A DNA stretch of 64,000 bases from DASYPP01 sp036006525. GTDB taxonomy: Bacteria; Gemmatimonadota; Gemmatimonadetes; Gemmatimonadales; GWC2-71-9. Shown one piece after another: positions 8,846-16,448 of the stretch. Both the position numbers and the translations under genes were made by a program. The stretch lies in the NCBI GenBank assembly GCA_036006525.1, contig DASYPP010000047.1:8305-72304 (forward strand), given 5' to 3'. Within the stretch, counting starts at the first letter, position 1, and the number at the start of each line of letters is the position of its first letter. The notes beneath the pieces were generated by a model that saw nothing but the letters and a program-made list of their open reading frames with translations, made no database searches and was not told the origin of the DNA.

Positions 8846-10222
8846 CTAGTACCGCCCCAGATAACTATCGATCTCCCACTTGCTCACCTGCAGGTTGTAC
8901 TGCAGCACCTCCGCCTTCTTCGCCTCGATGAACCGCTCCGTGAGATGCTCGCCCAGCGCCGCCGTGATCACCGGGTCCTTCTCGAAGTACTCCAGCGCCT
9001 CGTGCAGATCCCGCGGCAGCTCGTCGATCTTGAACTTCCGCCGGTCCCGGTGGCTCATCTCGAAGATGTTCCGGTTCACCGGCTCCCGCGCGGTCATCTT
9101 CTTCTCGATTCCATCGAGGCCCGCGGCCAGCTGCACCGTCAGCGCCAGGTAGGGATTGGCGGACGGATCCGGCATCCGGAGCTCGCAGCGGGTGCCCAGC
9201 CCCCGCCGGTCCGGAATCCGGATCAGCGGCGAACGGTTCCGCATGCTCCACGCGACGTTGACCGGTGCCTCGTAACCCGGCACCAGCCGCTTGTAGCTGT
9301 TGATCAGGGGGTTGGTGATGGCGCAGAAACCCTGGGCGTGCTGCAGCAACCCTTCGATATACTGCAACGCGACCTTGGACAGTTTGCTCTCGGTCTTGGG
9401 ATCGAAGAAGGCGTTGTCCTTCCCCTTGAACAGCGACTGGTGGGTGTGCATCCCGCTGCCGTTCTGGCCCTGGATCGGCTTGGGCATGAACGACGCCACG
9501 AAACCGTAGCGGTGCGCCACGTCGCGCACGATGAACTTGAAGGTCGCGATGTTGTCGGCCGTGGTCAGCGCGTCGGCGTACTTGAAATCGATCTCGTGCT
9601 GGCCCTCGGCCACCTCGTGGTGGGCCGCTTCTACTTCGAAGCCCATCATCTCCAGCTGCTCCACGATCACTCGCCGGATCTCCTCGCCCTTGTCCACCGG
9701 GGTGAGATCGAAATAGGCCCCGGAGTCATGGGTATTCGTGGTGGCCGCGCCCTCGGGATCCTTTTCGAACAGGAAGAACTCCGCCTCGCACCCCGCCATC
9801 ATCGCATATCCCATCCGCCGCGCCTTTTCCACCTGCCGCTTCAGCGTCATCCGGGGACAGCCGGGGAAGGGCTTCTCGTCCGGGGTGTAGATATCGCAGA
9901 GCAACCGCGCTACCCGGCCGCCTTCATCCTCGTAGGGAAGGATCCGGAACGTGTCCAGCTCGGGCTTGAGCAGCATGTCGCTCTCTTCGATCCGGACGAA
10001 CCCCTCGATCGACGAGCCGTCGAACATGATCTCCCCTTCCAGCGCCTTTTCAAACTGGCTCCGGGGGACCTCGACGTTCTTGTTGACGCCCAGGATGTCG
10101 GTGAATTGCAGCCGCAGAAAGTCGACCCCGAACTGGTTAGCCAGTTTCATGACGTCGGACTTCTTGCTGCCGGAGAGACTCTTGGGGAATTCGGTAATGC
10201 TCGGGCGGGGGCGGGCAGCCAT
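8846..10222 (-). CDS. glnA: Glutamine synthetase type I (GSI-alpha)
   Basis: ATP-dependent synthesis of glutamine from glutamate and ammonia, as a cytoplasmic dodecamer. The 458-residue protein has the beta-grasp N-domain with the MFDGSSIEGFVRIEESDM loop. Catalytic-domain motifs follow: AGCEAEFFLF, AAHHEVAEGQHEIDF, the ATP-loop region KPIQGQNGSGMH, and NRSPLIRIPDRRG. The end, QVSKWEIDSYLGRY, resembles short GSI-alpha enzymes. The region around position 400 shows no clear adenylylation-type tyrosine loop, suggesting feedback rather than GlnE control (inference). ATG at 10222 was chosen because GGAG lies 7 bases upstream and the family N-terminus begins there; the longer open frame upstream is not conserved-looking. 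It is followed by a hairpin terminator. Its function is secure. Confidence 0.97.
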   Translation of the reverse strand: MAARPRPSITEFPKSLSGSKKSDVMKLANQFGVDFLRLQFTDILGVNKNVEVPRSQFEKALEGEIMFDGSSIEGFVRIEESDMLLKPELDTFRILPYEDEGGRVARLLCDIYTPDEKPFPGCPRMTLKRQVEKARRMGYAMMAGCEAEFFLFEKDPEGAATTNTHDSGAYFDLTPVDKGEEIRRVIVEQLEMMGFEVEAAHHEVAEGQHEIDFKYADALTTADNIATFKFIVRDVAHRYGFVASFMPKPIQGQNGSGMHTHQSLFKGKDNAFFDPKTESKLSKVALQYIEGLLQHAQGFCAITNPLINSYKRLVPGYEAPVNVAWSMRNRSPLIRIPDRRGLGTRCELRMPDPSANPYLALTVQLAAGLDGIEKKMTAREPVNRNIFEMSHRDRRKFKIDELPRDLHEALEYFEKDPVITAALGEHLTERFIEAKKAEVLQYNLQVSKWEIDSYLGRY

Positions 10223-10482
10223 CACGGCACTCCAGGGTCGGGGGGTGGAACAAGGAGGCGGCAATGTAATGGTGTCACCGGGAGATTGCAAAATCTGCAG
10301 GAAATCGGGAGTTTGTTGCCGGTTCCCAGGCTCGGTCACCGCGAAATGCGACAGATTGAATGCAGGAAGTGCAGTTCCTGGCGGGTCCCGCCTCCCGGCT
10401 CGCGAGCTGTCCAAAGCCCGGCTCCTGGAGCGACATAGGGCAGGCGGCGAACACCGCTCAACCTCTGAAACGGAGCTTTTCG

Positions 10483-10872
10483 ATGCGATACATCCTGATG
10501 GACTACGTCCGCGAGGCCGGCTTCCCCCAGCTCACCGAGGCGGAAAAGGAATACTGGCTCGGCGCTTACCGGGCCTACGTGGAGGCGATGAAGAAGGACG
10601 GCATCCTGCTGAACAGCACCGGCCTCCAGCCCACCACGGCCGCGACGACGGTTCGGACCGTGGAAGGCAAGACTCAGGTGCTGGACGGCCCCTACGCCGA
10701 CTCGAAGGAGCAGCTGGGTGGCTTTCACATCATCGAGGTGGCCGACCTGGATGCCGCCATCGGCTGGGCCGCCCGCTGTCCGACCGCCAGTCACGGCATC
10801 GTCGAGGTGCGCCCCCTCATGGACCGATCTGACGACCCCCAGGTCCAGCGCCTGATCGACGCCCGCCCTTGA
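10483..10872 (+). CDS. YCII-related (DGPF-domain) protein
   Basis: A 129-residue protein of the DGPF/YCII type, a small ferredoxin-like fold related to muconolactone isomerase and the YciI group. It begins MRYILMDYVREAG and contains the defining DGPYADSKEQLGGFHIIEV stretch at about 68-86, where the DGPF-equivalent is DGPY. GGAG lies 7 bases before ATG 10483, which fixes the start over an open frame that begins 41 codons earlier. In many soil bacteria such genes sit beside an ECF42 sigma factor, exactly as here, with a reductase-like gene between. The protein is thought to be part of that sigma factor's regulon, but its biochemical role is unsettled. Family assignment is firm, function is not. 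Confidence 0.88.
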   Translation: MRYILMDYVREAGFPQLTEAEKEYWLGAYRAYVEAMKKDGILLNSTGLQPTTAATTVRTVEGKTQVLDGPYADSKEQLGGFHIIEVADLDAAIGWAARCPTASHGIVEVRPLMDRSDDPQVQRLIDARP

Positions 10873-10917
10873 CCGGGCAGCGACACGACCCTTCCCACGA
10901 CCGAAACGAGGAAATCC

Positions 10918-11475
10918 ATGCGACGAATAGTGGTTTTCAACCTGGTATCGTTGGACGGTTACATTGCGGACCAGAACGGCGACATGAGCTGGGCCCACCG
11001 GCAGGACCCGGAGTGGAACACGTTCGTCACCGGGAACGCCAAGGGCGAAGGTGCGCTCTTGTTCGGCCGGGTCACTTACGAGATGATGGCGAGCTGGTGG
11101 CCCACGCCCCAGGCGATCCAGGCCATGCCCGCGGCCGCGGAGTGGATGAACCATGCGCCGAAGCTGGTCGTCTCGAAAACGCTCAAGAAGGCGACGTGGA
11201 ACAACTCCACCCTGCTGAAAGGGGACCTGGTGCCGGCCCTGACGAAGTTGAAGAAGGAGTCGGGACCGGACTTCGTGGTCTTCGGGAGCGGGACCGTCAT
11301 CGCGCAACTGGCCGAGCACGGGATGATCGACGAGTACCAGGTCGTGGTGAACCCCATCGTGCTGGGCCGGGGGAAGTCGATGTTCGACGGGGTCACCAGG
11401 CGAACGAACCTCAAGCTGACCCGGACCCGGATCTTCGGTAACGGGAACGCCCTGCTGTGCTACGAGCCGATGTAG
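10918..11475 (+). CDS. Dihydrofolate reductase-like (RibD C-terminal) protein
   Basis: A 185-residue protein of the DHFR-like/RibD C-terminal reductase fold. Visible features are the N-terminal strand RRIVVFNLVSLDGYIADQNG, the LLFGRVTYEMMASWWP segment, KLVVSKTL, and VFGSGTVIAQLAEHGMIDEY, the loop that usually binds NADPH. It ends with NPIVLGRGKSMFDG. The fold suggests NADPH-dependent reduction of a small heterocycle; it is not a folate-pathway DHFR. GAGGAAATCC precedes the ATG. It is 45 bases downstream of the YCII gene and overlaps the sigma factor's preferred GTG start by one base (TAGTG), indicating one transcript. This context ties it to the ECF42 regulon. Substrate unknown. Confidence 0.88.
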   Translation: MRRIVVFNLVSLDGYIADQNGDMSWAHRQDPEWNTFVTGNAKGEGALLFGRVTYEMMASWWPTPQAIQAMPAAAEWMNHAPKLVVSKTLKKATWNNSTLLKGDLVPALTKLKKESGPDFVVFGSGTVIAQLAEHGMIDEYQVVVNPIVLGRGKSMFDGVTRRTNLKLTRTRIFGNGNALLCYEPM

Positions 11476-12716
11476 TGGCGGATGAGGCCGGCGACGCCCG
11501 GGCTCGCGACACGGCGGACGCCGTCGCGCGGCGCAGCTACGGCAAGCTGATCGCCTTTCTCGGTGCCCGCACCCGGGACCTGGCCGAGGCGGAGGACGCC
11601 CTGTCGGAGGCGTTCGCGGCGGCGCTGGCCAGTTGGCCGCTCAAGGGGTGTCCGGCGAACCCCGAAGCCTGGCTGCTCACCGTCGCCCGCCGCAGACTGA
11701 TCGACGGCGCCCGGCACAGCAGCCGGGGCGAGATCGCCACCGCACAGCTACAGATCGTCGCCGAGGGGCTCGACGCGGCCGCGGCGGATGGAATCCCCGA
11801 CCGCCGCCTCGCCCTGATGTTCGCCTGCGCCCACCCGGCGATCGAAGCCGGGATCCGCGCGCCGCTGATGCTGCAGGTGGTGCTTGGGCTTGATGCCAAG
11901 GCCATCGCGTCGGCTTTCCTCACCTCGCCAGCCGCGATGGGGAAGCGACTGGTCAGGGCCAAGGACAAGCTGCGCCAGGCCGGCATTCCCTTCAGCGTCC
12001 CCGAGCGCGAGGAGCTTCCCGGCCGGCTCGACACCGTGCTGGACGCGATCTACGCCGCTTTTGCCGAAGGGTGGACCGACCCGGGTGGGACCGATACCGC
12101 CCGGCGCAACCTCACCGACGAAGCCCTGTTCCTTGCCCGGCTGGTGAGCGAACTGCTCCCCGAGGAGCCGGAGGCGCTGGGCCTGCTGGCCCTCATGCTG
12201 CACGCCGAAGCTCGCCGCTCCTCCCGGCGCAACGGGCAGGGTGAATACGTGCCGCTCGCCCAGCAGGATCCGGCAACGTGGGACTGGCAGATCATTGGTG
12301 TCGCGGAGGCGCTGCTGCAGCGCGCCAGCGCCCTGAGCTCCATCGGCCGCTACCAGTTGGAGGCCGCGCTGCAGTCCGCGCACGTCGCCCGCTGCCATGC
12401 CGGCCACACCAACTGGGCGGAGGTCGTGCAGCTTTACGACGCCCTGCTCGCACTCACCGGATCACCGGTGGTCGCCATCAATCGGGCGCTTGCCATAGCG
12501 GAGGTGCACGGCGCCCGGGCCGGACTGGAGGCCTTGCCCGAAGCCAGCGATCCACGACTCGCCGAGTACCAGCCCTTCTGGGCTGCGCGCGCGGAACTGC
12601 TCACCCGGACCGGCGCGATGGGGGAAGCCCGCAGCGCCTACGAGATCGCCATCGGTCTGGAGCGCGATCCCGCGGTTCGTCGCTTCCTGCAGCGGCGTCA
12701 GTCCGGGTTGGTATGA
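11475..12716 (+). CDS. ECF RNA polymerase sigma factor, ECF42 type with C-terminal extension
   Basis: A 413-residue alternative sigma factor. Region 2 is at about 10-75 (YGKLIAFLGARTRDLAEAED ends in the core-binding part; NPEAWLLTVARRRLID follows). Region 4 is at about 125-180 (GLDAKAIASAFLTSPAAMGK). A 230-residue helical C-terminal extension contains EGWTDPGG, VVAINRALAIAE and a TPR-like end. That extension and the adjacent DGPF gene are the hallmarks of group ECF42, which usually lacks an anti-sigma factor, so activity is thought to be controlled through the extension. I used GTG 11475, overlapping the previous stop by one base; a GTG at 11457 is also in frame. Neither has a good ribosome-binding site, consistent with translational coupling. 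The inducing signal is unknown. Confidence 0.9.
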   Translation: MADEAGDARARDTADAVARRSYGKLIAFLGARTRDLAEAEDALSEAFAAALASWPLKGCPANPEAWLLTVARRRLIDGARHSSRGEIATAQLQIVAEGLDAAAADGIPDRRLALMFACAHPAIEAGIRAPLMLQVVLGLDAKAIASAFLTSPAAMGKRLVRAKDKLRQAGIPFSVPEREELPGRLDTVLDAIYAAFAEGWTDPGGTDTARRNLTDEALFLARLVSELLPEEPEALGLLALMLHAEARRSSRRNGQGEYVPLAQQDPATWDWQIIGVAEALLQRASALSSIGRYQLEAALQSAHVARCHAGHTNWAEVVQLYDALLALTGSPVVAINRALAIAEVHGARAGLEALPEASDPRLAEYQPFWAARAELLTRTGAMGEARSAYEIAIGLERDPAVRRFLQRRQSGLV

Positions 12717-12749
12717 GTTTTTGGTGGGATTTGTAAGCGCGCGGGTTCT

Positions 12750-13025
12750 CTACCCCAGGCTCTCCAGCAGCTTCCATAACTCGGAGGGGCTGAACTCTCC
12801 GAACCGGTCATATACCGCCTGCTCGCTCCACTCCAGGAAGATCCACCCGGTGATCCGATGTCGGGCCCCGCTCACGAAATGCACCCGGCCCCGGGCATTG
12901 CCGCCCTGGCCGGTGGTTTCGAGGTAGACGCTCCACCGGGTCTCCCCACGAACCAGGTCGCCCAGGTGGCGGGCCCGCGGCGCATCGGGAAGCGGTACCT
13001 CTGGAGGGAGCTGAGGCTGGCCCAT
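12750..13025 (-). CDS. Small conserved-looking hypothetical protein
   Basis: A 91-residue cytoplasmic protein without signal peptide or membrane span. The N-terminal third is proline-rich (PQLPPEVPLPDAPRARHLG). The rest looks like one compact domain: RWSVYLETTGQGGNARGRVH, HRITGWIFLEWSEQ, and a terminal helix SPSELWKLLESLG. A weak AAAAAGG lies upstream of ATG 13025. It is convergent with the sigma-factor gene (34-base gap) and divergent from the zinc-ribbon gene. I do not recognise the family. The protein-like composition of this frame, compared with the irregular opposite strand, is the main reason for calling it. Confidence 0.6.
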   Translation of the reverse strand: MGQPQLPPEVPLPDAPRARHLGDLVRGETRWSVYLETTGQGGNARGRVHFVSGARHRITGWIFLEWSEQAVYDRFGEFSPSELWKLLESLG

Positions 13026-13064
13026 ACTGCGCCTTTTTAGGGTTGTTGAAAGGTACGACGATCA

Positions 13065-13095
13065 AGGGAATGGGGGAATGAGGGATTGGGGGAAC
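13065..13095. repeat. One-armed octad repeat
   Basis: Four 8-base imperfect units (AGGGAATG, GGGGAATG, AGGGATTG, GGGGAAC) lie between the divergent starts of the hypothetical and zinc-ribbon genes. No complementary arm was found. The unit resembles that of the element at 49540-49639. Confidence 0.5.
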
Positions 13096-13112
13096 ACCAT
13101 TACCTTCCCTGC

Positions 13113-13892
13113 GTGCCAGCCCCCCTGACCTGCCCAGTCTGCGGCGCCGAGAGCGCCGGCGGCAACTTCTGTCCCGGGTGCGGAAGCCCGCTCGCCCAGC
13201 GGACCTGCACCGCCTGCAGCGCGGCGTTATCCCCCGGCGCGCGGTTCTGCCACCGCTGCGGTCACCCGGCCGCCGGCGTCATTCGCCGCCAGGCCGAGCG
13301 GCGGGCCTGGGCGGTGGCCGGCAGCCTGGCGACCATCCTGATCCTGGTCATCGTCTGGTTCATGGTCCGCGGAGCCAAACCCGCCGCCGCGCCCGACATG
13401 GCCAACGTCGGCTCGGCCAGCGGCGCCCTGGGAACCGGCCAGGCGCCCGACATCAGCAGCATGACTCCCGAAGAACGCTTCACCCGGCTCTTCGAGCGGG
13501 TCACCCGGGCCGCTGAGGGCGGGGATTCCGCCCAGGTCTCCGCCTTTGTGCCGATGGCGCTGGGTGCTTACAGCCAGTTGCCCGCGATCAACAATGATGA
13601 CCGCTTTCACGCCGCCATGCTCTACTTCATGATCGGTGAGTTCCCCGGCACCCTCGCCCTGGCCGACACCATCCAGCAGAACATCCCGCGCCATCTCTTT
13701 GCTCCGGTTCTCCGGGGGACCGTCGCCGAGGCGCAAGGCGACAAGGCCGCCCTGGCCCGGAGCTACGCCGCCTTCCGGGCGAACTACGCGCTCGAGCAGC
13801 AGGCCGGACGCCAGGAGTACAGCGACCACCGGGAACTACTGGAACAATTCAAGCGCTCGGCGGACTCAGCCGCCCAACAGCGTGAGCAGTAA
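13113..13892 (+). CDS. Double zinc-ribbon, single-span membrane protein with TPR-like tail
   Basis: A 259-residue protein. Residues 6-52 form two zinc ribbons (CPVC and CPGC, then CTAC and CHRC). Next comes a basic linker with RRQAERR and one transmembrane helix at about 72-92 (LATILILVIVWFM). The extracytoplasmic part begins with an Ala/Pro linker and continues as a helical domain (SMTPEERFTRLFERVTRA; LYFMIGEFPGTLALA; GTVAEAQGDKAALARSYAAF) that reads like TPR hairpins. The likely topology is zinc ribbons in the cytoplasm and helices outside. GTG at 13113 was preferred because it begins just before the first ribbon; a TTG at 13086 would translate the octad repeat. The stop TAA lies in the following heptad arm. 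Function unknown; a link between cytoplasmic and envelope components is speculation. Confidence 0.75.
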   Translation: MPAPLTCPVCGAESAGGNFCPGCGSPLAQRTCTACSAALSPGARFCHRCGHPAAGVIRRQAERRAWAVAGSLATILILVIVWFMVRGAKPAAAPDMANVGSASGALGTGQAPDISSMTPEERFTRLFERVTRAAEGGDSAQVSAFVPMALGAYSQLPAINNDDRFHAAMLYFMIGEFPGTLALADTIQQNIPRHLFAPVLRGTVAEAQGDKAALARSYAAFRANYALEQQAGRQEYSDHRELLEQFKRSADSAAQQREQ

Positions 13893-13971
13893 GAAGTGAG
13901 AAGTAAGAAGGAACCGACGGAATCTGAAATCAGGCTGTTGTCCTTCTCACTTCTTACTGCTTACCTCTTAC
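13882..13971. repeat. Facing heptad arms, GTAAGAA/GTGAGAA family
   Basis: The left arm (13882-13911) is four heptads plus GG: GTGAGCA, GTAAGAA, GTGAGAA, GTAAGAA. The right arm (13942-13971) is the reverse complement of the same kind of array. The 16-base core AGTAAGAAGTGAGAAG occurs in perfect inverted form. Both arms contain TAA or TGA every 7 bases, so stops appear in all three frames entering from either side. The upstream gene's own stop is one of them (13890-13892). A near twin lies at 25680-25772. Confidence 0.75.
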
Positions 13972-14001
13972 GCAGGTGAAACCGATCCCAAGGCCAGATT
14001 G

Positions 14002-14844
14002 ATGTCTCAAGTCATTCGAGTCGCCCATAGTCCCGATTCCGACGACGCCTTCATGTTCTACGCGCTGGCGGAAGGAAAGATCGAAACCGGGAATCTCCAG
14101 TACGTCCACGAGCTCTCCGACATCGAGAGCTTGAACCGGCGCGCCCTCACCGGCGACCTCGAGGTGACGGCGGTCTCGATCCACGCCTACGCCTACCTGC
14201 ACCGCACCTACGCGCTGCTCAACAGCGGGTCCTCCATGGGCGATGGGTACGGGCCACGCCTGGTAGCGCCGGCGTCCCCGCCGGGTGATCCCCGCCAGGC
14301 CATCCGGGGCAAGCGCGTCGCGGTCCCCGGCCTGCTCACCACGGCGTACCTCGCGCTCAAGCTCTACCAGCCCGACTTCCAGGCGGTGGTGATCCCGTTC
14401 GACCAGATCGAGGACGCGGTGCGCCAGGGCAGAGCCGACGTGGGTCTCCTGATCCATGAAGGCCAGCTCACTTACGCCGATGACGGATTCCAGCTGTGGG
14501 AAGACCTGGGCGCCTGGTGGCTCCGCGAAACCGGGCTTCCGCTCCCCCTGGGCGGCAACGTGGTCCGGCGCGATTTGGGCGAGGCCGTGATCCAGCAAGT
14601 CGCCCGGGACCTCAAGGCCAGCATCGTTTACGCGCTGGAGCACCGCCGGCCGGCCCTGGAACATGCCCGGCAGTTCAACCGGGGGATCGGGGACGAGCGG
14701 ACCGACACCTTCGTCGCCATGTATGTGAACCAGTGGACGGTGGATTATGGCCCCCGGGGCCGCCAGGCCGTCCAGGCCCTTTTGGACCGGGCCTGGGACG
14801 CGGGACTGGTCCCTGAGCAGGTAACCGTGGACTTTATCGGATAG
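14002..14844 (+). CDS. mqnD: 1,4-dihydroxy-6-naphthoate synthase (futalosine-pathway menaquinone synthesis)
   Basis: Cytoplasmic enzyme of 280 residues converting cyclic de-hypoxanthine futalosine to 1,4-dihydroxy-6-naphthoate, the last bicyclic step of the alternative menaquinone pathway. It has the periplasmic-binding-protein-like fold of MqnA/MqnD. The opening VAHSPDSDDAFMFYALAEGK is characteristic of MqnD, followed by the AVSIHAYAYL, GPRLVAP, GKRVAVPGLLTTAYLALKLY and ADVGLLIHEGQLTY signatures. ATG 14002 is preferred; an in-frame TTG directly before it adds one codon. The gene starts 30 bases after the heptad element and stands alone, with no mqnA, mqnB or mqnC beside it. Its presence implies menaquinone respiration by the futalosine route. 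High certainty for family, good for MqnD over MqnA. Confidence 0.93.
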   Translation: MSQVIRVAHSPDSDDAFMFYALAEGKIETGNLQYVHELSDIESLNRRALTGDLEVTAVSIHAYAYLHRTYALLNSGSSMGDGYGPRLVAPASPPGDPRQAIRGKRVAVPGLLTTAYLALKLYQPDFQAVVIPFDQIEDAVRQGRADVGLLIHEGQLTYADDGFQLWEDLGAWWLRETGLPLPLGGNVVRRDLGEAVIQQVARDLKASIVYALEHRRPALEHARQFNRGIGDERTDTFVAMYVNQWTVDYGPRGRQAVQALLDRAWDAGLVPEQVTVDFIG

Positions 14845-14857
14845 GTGGGCTAGCTCA

Positions 14858-14886
14858 TTGACGCATCGGAAGTTGGCCCGTACCTT
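14858..14886 (+). promoter_or_regulatory. Promoter for the HD-GYP regulator, predicted leaderless
   Basis: TTGACG (14858-14863), a 17-base spacer and TACCTT (14881-14886) make a plausible sigma-70 promoter. The -10 ends only 6 bases before ATG 14893, so transcription would start at or next to the start codon, giving a leaderless message. No ribosome-binding site is present, in agreement. Confidence 0.5.
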
Positions 14887-14892
14887 CACGCT

Positions 14893-15954
14893 ATGACCGA
14901 AGACCAGCACACCTCCATCATGGTAGTAGACGATGATGAGCCGATCCGGACCGCCCTGAAGAAGTACCTCACCCAGCAGGGGTTCGAGGTAAGCACGGCC
15001 GGAAGCGGGGACGAGGCCCTTAAGCTGCTCCAGAAGCAAAAGATCGCCTGCATCCTGCTGGACGTGAAAATGCCCGGCATCAGCGGTGTTGATCTGGTCC
15101 CCCGGATCATGGATATCGAGCCCAACGCGGCCGTCCTCATGCTGACCGGGGTCAACGATGCCACCAGCGCCGCGCTCTGTATGCAGCGGGGAGCAATGGA
15201 CTACCTCACCAAGCCCATCGAACTCTCCGAGCTATCCCGGGCCATCAACAGCGCTCTCCGCAAGCGGGGCACCCAGCTGGAACAACAGAACCTGAACCAG
15301 TGGCTCAAGGAAGAAGTCGCGGTCCGGAGCTCCGAGGTCCGTAACGAGCGCGCCAAGCTGGAGCGGCTCTCGGTTGCCACGCTGGAAACGCTGGTCAACG
15401 CGCTGGAGGCAAAGGATCCGTACCTCCGGGGTCACTCGGCGCGGGTGGCGGACCTCTCCGCCATGATCGCCGCCGAGATGAAGCTGTCGGACGAGGTCAT
15501 CGAACAGGTGCGGATGGCGGGACGGCTGCACGATATCGGCAAGATCGGCATCCGGGAGGAAATCCTGAACAAGGAAGGACCGCTCACGGCCCAGGAGTAT
15601 GAGCAGGTGAAGCAGCACGTCACGATCGGCTCGCAGATCCTGGCCCCGCTCGCCCACCTGCGCGATATCATCGGGTACGTGCGGAGCCATCATGAACGAT
15701 GGGACGGGGAGGGCTACCCCGACAGCCTGAGCGGGGAAACGATTCCGCTGGGCGCGCGGGTGCTTTGCACTTCGGAGATTTACGACGCTCTCACTACGTC
15801 CCGGCCCTACCAGGAGAAGATGTCGCCCGACCTGGCGGTGCAGCGCATGCGGGACCTGGTGGGAAGCGTGCTGGATCCGGCAGTGCACCGGGCGTTGGAG
15901 GCGGTGGTCGGCCGGCGCCAGGCCCTGGTCTTCCTCGATGAATCCAAGGAGTGA
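14893..15954 (+). CDS. Response regulator with HD-GYP output (predicted cyclic-di-GMP phosphodiesterase)
   Basis: A 353-residue cytoplasmic protein. The receiver domain (about 8-125) has the acidic pocket DDDE at 13-16, phosphoacceptor Asp57 in ILLDVKMPG, and Lys107 in YLTKP. A helical linker follows (about 125-160). The HD-GYP domain (about 165-350) includes H181 of RGHSARV, the HD pair H213-D214 in RLHDIGKIGI, HHE at 266-268 and GYP at 274-276, with the metal-binding set apparently intact. Such proteins hydrolyse cyclic-di-GMP in response to phosphorylation by a kinase not encoded here. The gene precedes a CheY-like receiver, a HEAT protein and a glycosyltransferase on the same strand, suggesting cyclic-di-GMP or phospho-signal control of polysaccharide output. 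A hairpin follows its stop, so coupling to the next gene may be partial. Confidence 0.92.
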   Translation: MTEDQHTSIMVVDDDEPIRTALKKYLTQQGFEVSTAGSGDEALKLLQKQKIACILLDVKMPGISGVDLVPRIMDIEPNAAVLMLTGVNDATSAALCMQRGAMDYLTKPIELSELSRAINSALRKRGTQLEQQNLNQWLKEEVAVRSSEVRNERAKLERLSVATLETLVNALEAKDPYLRGHSARVADLSAMIAAEMKLSDEVIEQVRMAGRLHDIGKIGIREEILNKEGPLTAQEYEQVKQHVTIGSQILAPLAHLRDIIGYVRSHHERWDGEGYPDSLSGETIPLGARVLCTSEIYDALTTSRPYQEKMSPDLAVQRMRDLVGSVLDPAVHRALEAVVGRRQALVFLDESKE

Positions 15955-16002
15955 CCCCCGGGAGTGGGGATTGCGACCCACCCCTCTGACAGGCGATGAA
16001 CG

Positions 16003-16032
16003 GCCGCCGGTTGGGCGGCTTCATTATTTTTC
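16003..16032 (+). terminator. Intrinsic terminator after the HD-GYP gene
   Basis: GCCGCC (16003-16008) pairs with GGCGGC (16014-16019) across a 5-base loop, followed by TTCATTATTTTT. The stem is short but GC-only. It may only attenuate, because the next four genes continue in the same direction. Confidence 0.55.
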
Positions 16033-16076
16033 AACCTCATTGGGGACAGGCCCTTAGGCACCTCGGAAGGATCGTC

Positions 16077-16448
16077 ATGGCTCAGGTGATTCTGGTCATA
16101 GAGGATGATCTGGATCAGCGGAGATTATTAGAGCGGATCCTGAGCAGCGCGGGTTACCGGGTGTTCTCCGCCCCGGATGGCCAGGCCGGCATCGATGCTG
16201 CCGCCGCGGTCCGCCCCGCACTCATCATTCTCGACGTGATGATGCCGCGGATGAATGGCTATCAGGCTTGCCGCGCACTGCGGCAGAACCTTGCAACCGC
16301 GGCGACTCCGATCCTCATGTTCACCCACAAGCAAGAACCGGCGGACCAGTTCTGGGCCAGTGAAGTGGGCGCCAGCGCTTTTCTCAACAAGCCGGTGGAT
16401 GCGGCCGAACTGCTCGCCGTCGTGTCCAGCCTGGCCGGACCCGCGTGA
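16077..16448 (+). CDS. CheY-like single-domain response regulator
   Basis: A 123-residue stand-alone receiver with no output domain. The acidic pair ED sits at 9-10 (VIEDDLDQRR), phosphoacceptor Asp53 is in IILDVMMPRMNGYQ, the conserved Thr position is in MFTHKQEP, and Lys lies in FLNKPVDAAEL. It would be phosphorylated by a histidine kinase or by phosphotransfer and act by protein contact. GGAAGG ends 6 bases before ATG 16077; a longer open frame upstream is not needed. The stop overlaps the HEAT gene's GTG by four bases (GTGA), so the two are translationally coupled and probably partners. No kinase is nearby apart from the receiver-DHp protein three genes downstream. Confidence 0.92.
   Translation: MAQVILVIEDDLDQRRLLERILSSAGYRVFSAPDGQAGIDAAAAVRPALIILDVMMPRMNGYQACRALRQNLATAATPILMFTHKQEPADQFWASEVGASAFLNKPVDAAELLAVVSSLAGPA

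Noticed and set aside
8945..10438. 497-codon plus-strand frame across glnA
   Set aside because: The minus strand encodes an unmistakable glutamine synthetase; the opposite frame is a compositional shadow.
13882..13971. Possible CRISPR array
   Set aside because: Units are only 7 bases, directly adjacent, without spacers, and occur as inverted arms; no cas gene is present.
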